Assembly: GCA_964605665.1 (NCBI GenBank)
Contig: CAZSDP010000009.1
Coordinates: 82,660 to 146,659 of the forward strand
Reading direction: 5' to 3'
Source of the DNA: CAZSDP01 sp964605665
GTDB lineage: Bacteria > Planctomycetota > UBA8108 > UBA1146
DNA: 64,000 bases
The position numbers and the translations under genes were made by a program. Numbering within the stretch: the stretch's first letter is position 1; each line of letters begins with the position of its first letter. This document shows, piece by piece, positions 45,644-54,440 of this stretch. The notes under the pieces are model-generated. The model did no database searches. It was not told the DNA's origin and worked only from the letters and a program-made list of their open reading frames with translations.

Positions 45644-46147
45644 ATGCGAACCTGGTTGACTCTGTTCACTTTCATAACCTTGGCTGCCTACGGCGTCGGC
45701 TGCACCAACGGTGATGACCCGAACCACGATCATGATCACGATCACAGCCACGACCATGATCACAGCCATGATCACGATCACGATCACGATCACGATCACG
45801 ACCATGACCACGATGTCCAAGATCATGGTGAGGCGAAGGAACTCGGCTCGATCCGGATCGGCTCATTTGCTGCAGACATCACTCAATTCGGGGATGTCAG
45901 CCCCGGCGAAGAGAGCGCCTTTGAAGTCGAAATCACCGGCGGGGGAGAACCGAGTGGGGTCCGCGCCTGGATTGGCGACGAGTCGGGGCGAGGGTCTGTG
46001 AAGTCGAAAGCCGAAGAGTCAAAGGGGCTTCGATATCACCTCCACCTCGAGGTCCGCAAAGACCTCGATCGAGAGAGTCACAAGCTGTGGGTTGAACTCG
46101 AGGACTTCCTCGGAGAACGCGAGAGCACCTTCATCGCGATCCAATGA
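45644..46147 (+). CDS. Lipoprotein with an alternating His-Asp repeat
   Basis: 167 residues. Signal and lipobox YGVGC give Cys20. Residues about 28-58 are nearly pure His-Asp (with two His-Ser), an extended metal-buffering tail like those in zinc, nickel or cobalt handling proteins. The remaining 100 residues, from LGSIRIGSFAADITQFGDV, form a compact beta domain (LEVEITGGGEPSGVRAWIGDESG, LWVELEDFLGERESTFIAIQ). I take it to be a small immunoglobulin-like metal-binding lipoprotein; no named family recognised. It is the third metal-ligand-rich exported protein of this island and follows the RND pump by 75 bases. Confidence 0.7.
   Translation: MRTWLTLFTFITLAAYGVGCTNGDDPNHDHDHDHSHDHDHSHDHDHDHDHDHDHDHDVQDHGEAKELGSIRIGSFAADITQFGDVSPGEESAFEVEITGGGEPSGVRAWIGDESGRGSVKSKAEESKGLRYHLHLEVRKDLDRESHKLWVELEDFLGERESTFIAIQ
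45725..45818 (+). repeat. Low-complexity His-Asp codon repeat
   Basis: A run of CAYGAY codons encodes the alternating His-Asp stretch of the lipoprotein. The third codon positions vary (CAC/CAT, GAT/GAC), which argues that the repeat is old and held by selection on protein sequence. Confidence 0.9.
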
Positions 46148-46176
46148 ACCTCTGATCTCTCGTGCGGCGTCACTCA

Positions 46177-46215
46177 CCGAGGCTTCATTCCGAGGCTTCA
46201 TTCCGAGGCTTCATT
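46177..46215. repeat. Three tandem copies of a 13-bp unit
   Basis: CCGAGGCTTCATT is repeated three times between the His-Asp lipoprotein gene and the thioredoxin-like selenoprotein gene. No protein coding there. Confidence 0.9.
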
Positions 46216-46323
46216 TCGCTTCTATCTTCTCCAGCAAAGAGGAGCGCCGCGACTCTCGGGGTCTATTCCCCAGAGCCACGGCGCCCCCTTATCGGTTTCC
46301 ATTGGCGAAATTGCGCTCAGTCC

Positions 46324-47457
46324 TCAGAGAGAAGTCGCTTCTCTCTCCGCCTCTGATACGAGACTCTCGATCATCTCATCGAGGTTGTCTGGCGCCCCGA
46401 CACTCTTTTGTCGGATCACTCCATGGTGGTCGATGAAGTAAACGGTCGGCCAACCTCTGACATTCCAAAGACTGGGGATTTCCCCGCTGGTCCCTAGCTC
46501 TCCACACCAGAAGCTGCGCCAGTTGATCGATTCCTCTTTCAGACGAGCATGAAGCTTGTCGAGATCGCGATCACTATTCACTCCGATCAACGCGAAGGGT
46601 CGTTCTGCCATTTTCTTCACGAGCGACCGCTCGTGTGGGTACATCGCCCGGCAGGGCCCTCACCAATCCCCCCAGAAATCGAGAAGAACCACCTTCCCTC
46701 GATAGTCGGACAACTTGAATTTTTCCCCGAAGAGGTCGACACCAACGATGTCTGGGGCCTCCATGCCAACCTGCAGCCGCTCCTTTTCGAAGCGTGGTCC
46801 GCGGGCACGAATCGACAACATTGAATCAGCCGGCAGGAGCTCTACTACTCGATCAAAATGCCGAAGTCCTTTTTCCAGCTGTTCCTCACTTGGATTTCGT
46901 TGGCGTGCGTAGAAGGAGCCAAGTGCGAAGTGCGCTTCCGCTTGCACTTCAACACTCTCATTCTTGGTGAGAACCAGCTGCATCATCTCCGTCGCTTCTT
47001 CTTCGCCCATGCGTCGCAAGTACGGCGAAAACGCTCCAAGCAAACCGCGTAGGTGAGCACTCGATGCGAACTTGCGGATGAGGTCTGGGACTTCTTCTCC
47101 CGGGCTGGCGGTCAAACGGTTCTCCAACATAACTTGGGCGAAGGCGAGACTTCCTTCGGTTCCATCGAAGGGCTGGCTCGCCTCGGTAAACCGATTCCTC
47201 CAGCGCTCCTCGTGTGGATCAACCACCGCTTTGGAAAGCGCCAACAACTTGTCGTAGTCTTCTTCAGCCATTGCGGCCTTGTATTCGTCAGACTCTCGAA
47301 GTTCGTTGAGTCTCTGACGATGCTCTTTCTTTGCGACCTCAAACTCCTCTTCGATCGGAGTCAAGACGACAAGAGCCTCGGCATAGGACTGATCGACCTC
47401 GACACCCTGAACTGGGGCAGAGAGCATCAGTATGAGCAAGCCGACCTGAGCGATCAT
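46324..47457 (-). CDS. Predicted selenoprotein: exported TlpA/redoxin-like protein with UGPC active site
   Basis: 377 residues if the in-frame TGA at 46660-46662 is read as selenocysteine. The frame on both sides is continuous. Signal-like start (MIAQVGLLILMLSAP), a helical TPR-like part (about 30-200), then the redoxin domain: LSDYRGKVVLLDFWGDWUGPCRAMYPHERSLV, with U266 and Cys269. Exactly the first Cys of the usual CGPC motif is replaced by TGA. The domain continues normally with FALIGVNSD, FWCGE and the cis-Pro loop GWPTVYFID. TGA is an ordinary stop for other genes here (OMF 41020, moeA), so recoding must be local, and a matching hairpin follows. The role would be thiol-disulfide or peroxide chemistry in the periplasm. 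A nonsense mutation is the alternative. Confidence 0.88.
46618..46635 (-). promoter_or_regulatory. Candidate bacterial SECIS hairpin
   Basis: On the minus-strand transcript, CACGAGC pairs with GCUCGUG (7 bp, no mismatch) around a GGUC loop. The loop starts 31 nt after the UGA, and the apical loop has G in its first two positions. Distance, stem length and loop G match the published bacterial SECIS rules (loop 16-37 nt after UGA). The hairpin sits in coding sequence (HERSLV codons). Confidence 0.8.
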
Positions 47458-47570
47458 TGAAAGCTTCCTTTCAACAGCGAGAGCCTCGTACCTCCATAAA
47501 TCGATAAGACGCCACCTTAATCGAATGCTGGTAAAAACAGAAGCGCGAGGCCGCCTCTGGACTCAACGGG

Positions 47571-48227
47571 CTACGCTTCAGAACTGAGAAGCGATCGCGA
47601 TTGCAGTTGCTCCCGAAGGTCTTTTGGATTCAAAAAGTGAATGGCATCGAATCCCAAGTCTTTTGCGGCCTTGACGTTCATAGGCATATCATCGATGAAC
47701 ACGCTGTCGCCGGGAGACAAAGAGAATCGCTCGATCAGAAGCTGGTAGATGCGGGGATCTGGCTTAGCCATTCCCTCAAACCCGCTCACGACGATACCTT
47801 CGAACTGCTCGAGAAATTCGAGTCTCTGCTGAGCGTAGCGCCAAGTTTCGCTCGACCAATTGGTCAAAGCATAGACTGGGATCTCTCGTCGAAGGAGGTC
47901 GAAGGTTTCGCGGACCTCCTGCTGCACTTCACCGAGGGTCTCTGGCCACCTCTCCCAGTACGCGCGGATGAGCTGTTCATGCTCGGGATAAATCGCGACT
48001 CGTTCTGCGATGGCATCTTCCCAGCTTCGCCCCGCATCCTGCTGTGCATTCCATTCGAAGGTACAGACCGTTGAAAGAAACTCTTCAACCGCCTGGTCAT
48101 CGGGGAGCAGCTTCCGATAGAGATATCGAGGGTTCCAATCAACCAGCACTCCTCCGAGGTCGAAAACGACTGCACGAGGAGGAGACTGCCGTTCGTTCGA
48201 TCCGTCGGTCACGTCCGATTCCGTCAT
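47571..48227 (-). CDS. HAD-superfamily hydrolase (HAD-IA, haloacid-dehalogenase-like)
   Basis: 218 residues, cytoplasmic. Motif I VVFDLGGVLVDWNP carries the nucleophile Asp23. Motif II is VYALTNWSSETW, and motifs III/IV are MAKPDPRIYQLL and DSVFIDDMPMNVKAA. All catalytic motifs are intact. Such enzymes dephosphorylate small metabolites; the exact substrate is unknown. Its start overlaps the metG stop by four bases, so it is co-translated with metG. Confidence 0.9.
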   Translation of the reverse strand: MTESDVTDGSNERQSPPRAVVFDLGGVLVDWNPRYLYRKLLPDDQAVEEFLSTVCTFEWNAQQDAGRSWEDAIAERVAIYPEHEQLIRAYWERWPETLGEVQQEVRETFDLLRREIPVYALTNWSSETWRYAQQRLEFLEQFEGIVVSGFEGMAKPDPRIYQLLIERFSLSPGDSVFIDDMPMNVKAAKDLGFDAIHFLNPKDLREQLQSRSLLSSEA

Positions 48228-49903
48228 TCGTCGTCAGCCAACTCGAGTCGTGGATAGACAATCCCTGGCGGAGTCAATTGAAGACCCTCGGTGAGAGCGG
48301 CACGACCCAGATCGGCCACTTCTTCAGGTGTTGGAGTCTGCGAGTCGTTGCCGAAAGCGCTCCAGATCTTCCCCGCGGTCTCCGGTAAAAATGGAGTGAG
48401 AAGACCCGCGACCGCCCGTACCAGCTCAAGAAGGGCAGACAGATCGCGCCCACACTTCTCGAGGTCACTCTTGCGACTCTTCCATGGCTCTGCCGCGTCA
48501 AACGCGCGATTTCCCACACGAGCCAATTCGACCACAATCGAAAGTCCTTCTCGGAAGCGATAGCCCGCTAAGGCCTTTCTCCACCGATCGCGGTGTTCGG
48601 CAATTTCTGGGAGCAGTTGTTGGGCAAGTTCCCCATCTCTGCCCCCCACCGGGACCTTTCCATCGAAGTAGCGATCCACAAATGTGAAGACGCGGTGTCC
48701 CAGGTTCCCAACCACATCGGAGAGTTCGTCATTGTTTCGCGCGACGAACTCCTCCCATGAGAAGTTTGAATCCTTCCCTTCCGGAGCGATCGCCGTCAGA
48801 TAGTAGCGGACTCGATCCGCCGGATACGCTTCGAGGATCTCGTCCACCCAGACGCCGACACCTTTAGACTTTGAAAACTTCTCTCCTGCAAAGTTCAAAT
48901 ACTCATTTGCTGGAATGTCGGTCGGAGTTTGATAGTCCCCGTGCCCCAGCAACATCGCCGGCCAGATGACCGCGTGAAAAATGATGTTGTCTTTCCCCAA
49001 GAAGTGGACGATGCGGCTATCTGGCGACTGCCAGTACTTTCTCCACGCATCTCCATCACCTTGCGCTTCCGCCCACTCCCTTGTGAATGAGACGTACCCC
49101 ACCGGCGCATCGAACCAAACGTAGAGAGCCTTGCCGGTGGCCTCCTCGAGTGGCACCGGGACGCCCCATGAGAGATCTCTTGTAATCGACCGAGCTGGCA
49201 AGCCCTCTCGAACAACGCCCAACGCAAAGTTACGGACATTGTCACGCCAGCCTTTTCTTTCGAGTAGCCACTCCTTGAGTTGGTCTTGGTATCGATCGAG
49301 ACGGAAGAACCAATGCCGAGTCGATCGAATCTCTGGGACCGACTCACAGGTTGCACAGTGAGGGTTCAGCAACTCGGTCTGCTCAAAGGAATTTCCACAG
49401 CTGTCACACTGATCGCCGCGCGCGCCATCCGCTGCGCAAACTGGACAAGACCCCTCGACATATCGATCTGGTAGGTATCGATCGCAGGAGGTGCAATAGA
49501 ATTGCTCCGTATCTCGCGGCTCGATGTCCCCTCGCTCGTGAATCTTGCTGAAGAACTCCTGGGAAAGCTCGGCGTGGGGAGGTGAAATCGAGGTACCAGA
49601 ATAGTGGTCGAACTTTATCTGGAGACCATCGAAGACTTCCCGCTGTACTTCCCGATATTTGGCCGTGATCTCTTCCGGGGAAACTCCCTCATTCTGTGCG
49701 CTGATCGTGATGGGAACTCCATGGTCATCGGAGCCACAGATATAGATCACATCGTGACCGAGCAATCGGAGGAAGCGAACGTAGATGTCGGCGGGAAGGT
49801 ACACTCCAGCCACATGGCCGAGATGTGGCTTGTAATTGGCATAGGGGAGCGCTGCGGTGACGATGGTGCGCTCACCCAGCTCCAATTCGTCACTCAATCT
49901 CAT
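48224..49903 (-). CDS. metG: Methionine-tRNA ligase
   Basis: 559 residues. It charges tRNA-Met. Class I signatures are the HIGH-like PYANYKPHLGHVAG (about 22-35) and KFSKSKG (about 341-347). A double zinc knuckle is visible between: CTSCDRYLPDRYVEGSCPVC and CDSCGNSFEQTELLNPHCATC. The C-terminal oligonucleotide-binding domain found in E. coli MetG is absent, as in many short bacterial forms. The first gene downstream (DUF1844) starts 19 bases away. Confidence 0.97.
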   Translation of the reverse strand: MRLSDELELGERTIVTAALPYANYKPHLGHVAGVYLPADIYVRFLRLLGHDVIYICGSDDHGVPITISAQNEGVSPEEITAKYREVQREVFDGLQIKFDHYSGTSISPPHAELSQEFFSKIHERGDIEPRDTEQFYCTSCDRYLPDRYVEGSCPVCAADGARGDQCDSCGNSFEQTELLNPHCATCESVPEIRSTRHWFFRLDRYQDQLKEWLLERKGWRDNVRNFALGVVREGLPARSITRDLSWGVPVPLEEATGKALYVWFDAPVGYVSFTREWAEAQGDGDAWRKYWQSPDSRIVHFLGKDNIIFHAVIWPAMLLGHGDYQTPTDIPANEYLNFAGEKFSKSKGVGVWVDEILEAYPADRVRYYLTAIAPEGKDSNFSWEEFVARNNDELSDVVGNLGHRVFTFVDRYFDGKVPVGGRDGELAQQLLPEIAEHRDRWRKALAGYRFREGLSIVVELARVGNRAFDAAEPWKSRKSDLEKCGRDLSALLELVRAVAGLLTPFLPETAGKIWSAFGNDSQTPTPEEVADLGRAALTEGLQLTPPGIVYPRLELADDE

Positions 49904-49922
49904 CTCCTCAATTGAATCAGAT

Positions 49923-50399
49923 TTAGGAGTCGGAGGCTTCCGGCTCGGTGCCGGGTGGTGGTTGACTCATCGCGGCTTGCTGCGCTTGCTGTACTCGTTG
50001 AGAGTAACTGAGCCGCAGTTGATGGAGAACTTCTGACAAGATCTGGTCCTCTTCGGCGGAGAGATTGCCCCGACTACGAGCCTCAAGTGCACCCAGCATA
50101 TCGATCAATTGCCGAGCCAAATCGAGGTCGAGAAATCTCTCTCCCGAGTGTGGGTCCTCCGCCATCCCGAGAGCCATCATCGCTTGACCACCCAAGGTGG
50201 AGATCAGCCGAACAAAGTTGGGGTCAGTCGAGACCTCTGAACTCGGATCTCCAGGGTCGCCGCCGGTAGATTCCGGTTCACCCGCCATAGAGGCTTCTGG
50301 TTCCGATCGCGTCGGCGGGGAAAACTGACCAGCAATCTTCGCCTTCTCTTCCGCCGCACGCCGTTTCCAATCGTCGTCGACCCGTTTTTTCTCTCGCAC
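49923..50399 (-). CDS. DUF1844 protein
   Basis: 158 residues, cytoplasmic. The first 55 residues are acidic and disordered. The core then reads NFVRLISTLGGQAMMALGMAEDP, GERFLDLDLARQLIDMLGALEARSRGNLS and ILSEVLHQLRLSYSQRV, which is the characteristic DUF1844 helix pair. Its function is unknown; family members are small and often sit near translation or envelope genes. It lies 19 bases upstream of metG and is likely co-transcribed with it. Confidence 0.85.
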   Translation of the reverse strand: MREKKRVDDDWKRRAAEEKAKIAGQFSPPTRSEPEASMAGEPESTGGDPGDPSSEVSTDPNFVRLISTLGGQAMMALGMAEDPHSGERFLDLDLARQLIDMLGALEARSRGNLSAEEDQILSEVLHQLRLSYSQRVQQAQQAAMSQPPPGTEPEASDS

Positions 50400-50626
50400 A
50401 CTCTCTCCTTGAGGTCAGATTCCTATGACCAAAGTTTCCAGTGACGAAACCAAACAGCAGTCGCAAACGATTACAGCTGCTTAGGAGTTCTCTGCCGAGG
50501 GAGATGATACTCCGCCTCGCCGAAGGGCTGCAAGTCTTCCGATACCGCCCAGCGCAGTCGAACGCAGCTGACGACGACTGGCAAAATCAGCGCAATATCG
50601 GTCACCGCCGAAAAGGAGGACGCCGG

Positions 50627-52285
50627 TTAGGTCCCGACAGATCGGCCTCGGTCGAGCGCTTTCTCCGTGTTCTCTGGCGCAGTTCCCTTGGCTCGATGAA
50701 CCGCTGCGGACACCAACTCCCTGAAGAAGGGATGGGCCTCGACGGGGCGCGACTGATACTCCGGGTGGAACTGACACGCCACAAACCAAGGATGGTCCGT
50801 GACTTCCACAATCTCCACCAGCTTCCCGTCCGGTGAGATCCCCGAGATCTTGAGACCAGCTTCTTCCATACGATCACGATAACTGTTGTTGAATTCGTAG
50901 CGATGGCGGTGGCGCTCATCGACACGGGAACATCCGTATGCATCAGCGGCTTTGGTTCCGGGGATCAGGTCACATGGCCATGCCCCCAATCGCATCGTCC
51001 CGCCCTTTTCCTCGACTTCCCGTTGTTCATCGAGAATTGAGATAACCGGGTCTTCAGTGTCTTTCGTCACCTCGGTGGAACTCGCCCCCGTCAACCCGAG
51101 GACGTTTCGTGCGAATTCGATCACCGCAGCATGCATCCCGTAGCAAATCCCGAGGAATGGGATGCCATTCTCACGAACATACTGAACTGCCCGGATTTTG
51201 CCCTCGAGGCCTCGTTCCCCAAATCCACCGGGGACGATCAGACCATCGATGCGAGCCAAGTGCTCAGCAGGGTCACCCGTCGCGAGATCTTCTGCGGCAA
51301 TCCGCCGGAATCGAACTCGTGCACGGTTCTCGATGCCACCATGAGTCAACGCCTCATAGATCGATTTGTAACTGTCGGTCAATTCGATGTACTTGCCGAC
51401 GATCGCAATCTCCACTTCACAAGTCGGATTGCGCAGGCGCTCGAGCATCTCGAGCCACCGATTCATACTGCCAGATCCTGGTTTCAGTCCAAAGTGCTTG
51501 AGAATCAGGTCATCGAGCCCCTGCTGACGAAGGACCAGAGGGACTTCGTAGATCGAGTACTCCACATCCTTCTCGATCAACACCGCGGACTTTTGGACAT
51601 TGCAGAAGAGAGCGATTTTCGCTCGCACCTCGTCTTCGACGTCATGCTCGGTGCGGCAAACCAACACATCGGGGATGATGCCGATTTCGCGAAGACGGCC
51701 CACCGAGTGCTGTGTCGGCTTGGTCTTGATCTCCCCCGAAGCGCGGAGGTAAGGCAAAAGCGTCAAGTGGATGAAGAGCACGTTCTCTCGCCCCTGATCG
51801 TGGGCGAACTGACGCAATGCCTCCAAGAACGGCAGACTCTCGATATCACCAACGGTGCCGCCGATCTCTGAAATCACCACGTCGACACCAGTGGCGGCGA
51901 CACGACCGATACAACTCTTGATTTCATCCGTGATATGCGGAATCACCTGCACCGTTTGCCCGAGATAATCTCCTCGGCGCTCCCGGCTGATCACCGCATC
52001 GTAGATCTTGCCGGTGGTGTAGTTCGAATGCTTGGTGAGATGAGCGGTGGTGAATCGTTCGTAGTGCCCCAAGTCGAGGTCAGTCTCCGCGCCGTCGTCG
52101 GTCACGTAGACTTCCCCATGCTGATACGGGCTCATCGTCCCCGGATCGATGTTGATGTACGGATCGAACTTTTGCAGAGCCACTTTGAGGCCATGGCTTT
52201 CGAGAAGTGCGCCAATTGCCGCAGCAGTCAGGCCCTTACCGAGACTCGAGACGACCCCACCCGTCACGAAGATGTACTTCGTCAT
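50627..52285 (-). CDS. pyrG: CTP synthase
   Basis: 552 residues. It makes CTP from UTP using glutamine as nitrogen source. The start ATG 52285 gives the universal N-terminus MTKYIFVTGGVVSSLGKGL; an extension to 52480 has no family similarity. The synthase domain has the P-loop-like SLGKGLTAAAIG, DPYINIDPGTMSPYQHGEV and DGAETDLDLGHYERF. The C-terminal glutaminase has FLGICYGM with its nucleophile Cys, and FHPEYQSRP with the catalytic His and Glu. Downstream of kdsB, matching the pyrG-kdsB neighbourhood of many Gram-negative genomes, where CTP also feeds lipid A-Kdo synthesis. Confidence 0.98.
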   Translation of the reverse strand: MTKYIFVTGGVVSSLGKGLTAAAIGALLESHGLKVALQKFDPYINIDPGTMSPYQHGEVYVTDDGAETDLDLGHYERFTTAHLTKHSNYTTGKIYDAVISRERRGDYLGQTVQVIPHITDEIKSCIGRVAATGVDVVISEIGGTVGDIESLPFLEALRQFAHDQGRENVLFIHLTLLPYLRASGEIKTKPTQHSVGRLREIGIIPDVLVCRTEHDVEDEVRAKIALFCNVQKSAVLIEKDVEYSIYEVPLVLRQQGLDDLILKHFGLKPGSGSMNRWLEMLERLRNPTCEVEIAIVGKYIELTDSYKSIYEALTHGGIENRARVRFRRIAAEDLATGDPAEHLARIDGLIVPGGFGERGLEGKIRAVQYVRENGIPFLGICYGMHAAVIEFARNVLGLTGASSTEVTKDTEDPVISILDEQREVEEKGGTMRLGAWPCDLIPGTKAADAYGCSRVDERHRHRYEFNNSYRDRMEEAGLKISGISPDGKLVEIVEVTDHPWFVACQFHPEYQSRPVEAHPFFRELVSAAVHRAKGTAPENTEKALDRGRSVGT

Positions 52286-52483
52286 CTGCTCGCGCTCTCC
52301 CATATCGGGCACATCACCCTCACTCAGTTCCTTGCTTGGGTTTTGACGAGCGGAGGCATCTCCAACTCGATCAAACCGATCCACCTCGCCTGCGTTCGCC
52401 CGGCGATTTGAATCCTCTTCCGAACTCCCCCGACCGCGACCTGAATCCCCGAAGGAATCCCGCTCTCTCTTCCGGAGCAATGG

Positions 52484-53236
52484 TCACCCCCCTCGAACCC
52501 TCGCCACAAACTGACGATAGTCTTCTTCAGTATCGATTCCCCCCACGCCCTCATCGACGATGTCCACGCCAATCGCGACTCCTGACTCGAGGAAACGCAA
52601 TTGCTCGAGCCGCTCGAGGCGTTCGAGCGGACTCGGTTTCCAATGACGAAACTGAAGGAGTACCTCGGGAACGAAACCGTAGATCCCCAAGTGCAACAGC
52701 CACTCTGCAGGCGGTCCCCCATCTCGAGGTCGCGGTAGCGCAGCACGCGAAAACAGAAGTGCCCGTCCCCGTTGATCGAGAACCACCTTCACCCGATTCG
52801 GGTCGCGCCAACCTTCTTCGTCGGTCCGCCGAGTGGCCAACGTGGCAACTCCCACAGCATCGCCCGACCCTCGACTCTCCTCGAGCCGGGCAAAGAGCCT
52901 AGCAACGCTGCGGGGATCGATCTCCGGTTCGTCGCCCTGGACATTCACCACCAGATCGCGTCCATGGTCTAGCTTGAGCGCGCCAACAGCCTCCGCGACT
53001 CGGTCGGTCCCCGTCGGCAAATCTGGGTCAGTCTCGACCGCTTCTGCCCCGAAGCTCTCAACCGCATCACGGATCCGCAGACCATCGACAGCAACGACCA
53101 CCCGGTCTACACCTGGAACTTCCGTGCATCTTTGGTGGACGTGCTGGATCAGAGGCCATCCAGTCTCGTTCCGAAGTAGCTTTCCGGGCAAACGCTCAGA
53201 AGCATATCGGGCGGGGATGATGATCACGCGCGCCAT
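52484..53236 (-). CDS. kdsB: 3-deoxy-manno-octulosonate cytidylyltransferase
   Basis: 250 residues. It activates Kdo as CMP-Kdo for lipopolysaccharide. The start is ATG 53236 (MARVIIIPARYASERLPGKL), which is the conserved family N-terminus; an upstream extension is not conserved. NVQGDEPEIDP, TLATRR and GIYGFVPEVLLQF are the family blocks. Together with the heptose kinase and MsbA-like exporter it supports an outer membrane with LPS. Confidence 0.95.
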   Translation of the reverse strand: MARVIIIPARYASERLPGKLLRNETGWPLIQHVHQRCTEVPGVDRVVVAVDGLRIRDAVESFGAEAVETDPDLPTGTDRVAEAVGALKLDHGRDLVVNVQGDEPEIDPRSVARLFARLEESRGSGDAVGVATLATRRTDEEGWRDPNRVKVVLDQRGRALLFSRAALPRPRDGGPPAEWLLHLGIYGFVPEVLLQFRHWKPSPLERLERLEQLRFLESGVAIGVDIVDEGVGGIDTEEDYRQFVARVRGG

Positions 53237-53387
53237 GGAGGGGCAGCATACTGTGGCTTGCAACGAGTCGCCAGGGGTACGCGGAAGAAGAGAGGATGAG
53301 GACGGCGCGAAGGGCACTCTCAGCGCGTCGCGTCAGAGACGCCCCTAGGGTGAATGGAGCCTCCCAAACACCCCTGCGACAGGAGAG

Positions 53388-54440
53388 TCAGGCGATGAGA
53401 CGTTCACAAACATCCCGGTAATAGTCTTCCGACCGCCTGACCGCAGTCTCGAGCGGGAAGTGCTCGAGAACGTAGTTTCGAGCGCGGCTTCCGAGGGTCC
53501 GGCGACGCTCCGGATCTCGTAGGAGTCCAGCGACCGCCTTCGCCAAGGCGGGACGGTCCCCAACATGGGCCAATTCACAGATCCCCGATTCTCCGAGGAT
53601 CGAAAGGACTTCTCCGCTACCGGTCGCAACAACCGGACGCTCCTGGGCCATCCCTTCGAGGAGGTGAATCCCCATCCCTCCCCAATCGCTGACCAGCACC
53701 ATCACATCGGAGGCCCGATACACATGTTCGATTCCTGCCTGGGGAGTGGCAAAGGTCACCACATCTTCAAGCCCGAGCGCCTTCGCGGACTTCCTCAATC
53801 GAACCTCATCGGGGCCTTCACCCGCGACCATGAACAAAACCTCGTCCAGTTCCTGACGAACCAGATGGGCGACTTGGAGAAACTCCTCGAATTGGCGTCC
53901 TTTCTCCAACCGACCGACTGTCCCCACCACAGGGATCCGGGAACCTCGGTCCGGCTCTGGCTCGACCGCCGGGGGCTCGACCACCCCGTACGGAATCACC
54001 CGAATCAACCCTTTGGGGACATGCATCGTGTTGACGAGATGCTCGCGAATATCTTGATTCACCGCGATCACGCCACAAATCGAGGAAGGGAGATGGCGAA
54101 CGACATCTTCAGGAAGCCAGGAGTGAACGGTGTGAACCAAGGGGATATCGAGATGTCGGGTGACTCGGTCCGCCACCCCGAGCGCGTCTTTGCCACCGAT
54201 GGCGTGAACCACTTCCGGGGCGAATTCCCGCACAAACCCCAAGAATCGCCGGAATGAAAAGTAATCTCGATGAACTTCGTAAATCTCGGCGCCAAGGGTC
54301 TCGAATCCCTTTTGCAGCGGGCCCCCGAGTCCAGCGACCTGAACCTCATGTCCTCGTTCGACCAAGCCACGGACCAACCCCTGGGCATAGGTGGTCGGTG
54401 TGGACCAAGTCAATCGTCCGGCATTCACTAATATTCGCAA
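53388..54440 (-). CDS. GT4-family glycosyltransferase
   Basis: 350 residues, cytoplasmic or membrane-associated GT-B fold. N-terminal Rossmann part has MRILVNAGRLTWSTPTTYAQGL, and the C-terminal donor domain has VVGTVGRLEKGRQFEEFL, EVLFMVAGEGPDE and the E-x7-E-like GGMGIHLLEGMAQERPVVAT. Such enzymes add sugars to lipid-linked glycans or surface polysaccharide. Donor and acceptor are unknown. It is the gene next to kdsB on the same strand, so LPS decoration is a likely role. Confidence 0.9.
   Translation of the reverse strand: MRILVNAGRLTWSTPTTYAQGLVRGLVERGHEVQVAGLGGPLQKGFETLGAEIYEVHRDYFSFRRFLGFVREFAPEVVHAIGGKDALGVADRVTRHLDIPLVHTVHSWLPEDVVRHLPSSICGVIAVNQDIREHLVNTMHVPKGLIRVIPYGVVEPPAVEPEPDRGSRIPVVGTVGRLEKGRQFEEFLQVAHLVRQELDEVLFMVAGEGPDEVRLRKSAKALGLEDVVTFATPQAGIEHVYRASDVMVLVSDWGGMGIHLLEGMAQERPVVATGSGEVLSILGESGICELAHVGDRPALAKAVAGLLRDPERRRTLGSRARNYVLEHFPLETAVRRSEDYYRDVCERLIA

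Noticed and set aside
45584..45826. Val-Ile-rich minus-strand frame resembling a membrane protein
   Set aside because: A by-product of reading the His-Asp codon repeat backwards.
46324..46644. A separate small thioredoxin-like protein starting at the ATG near 46644
   Set aside because: The 106-residue frame begins just after the active-site position and lacks the first strands of the fold; it joins the 46660-47457 frame across a single TGA.
46324..47457. Premature-stop pseudogene
   Set aside because: Only one stop, exactly at a redox Cys, with a SECIS-like hairpin after it and no other damage. Kept as the alternative for the selenoprotein call.
52286..52480. N-terminal extension of the CTP synthase
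   Set aside because: The conserved family N-terminus starts at 52285, and the extension is low complexity.
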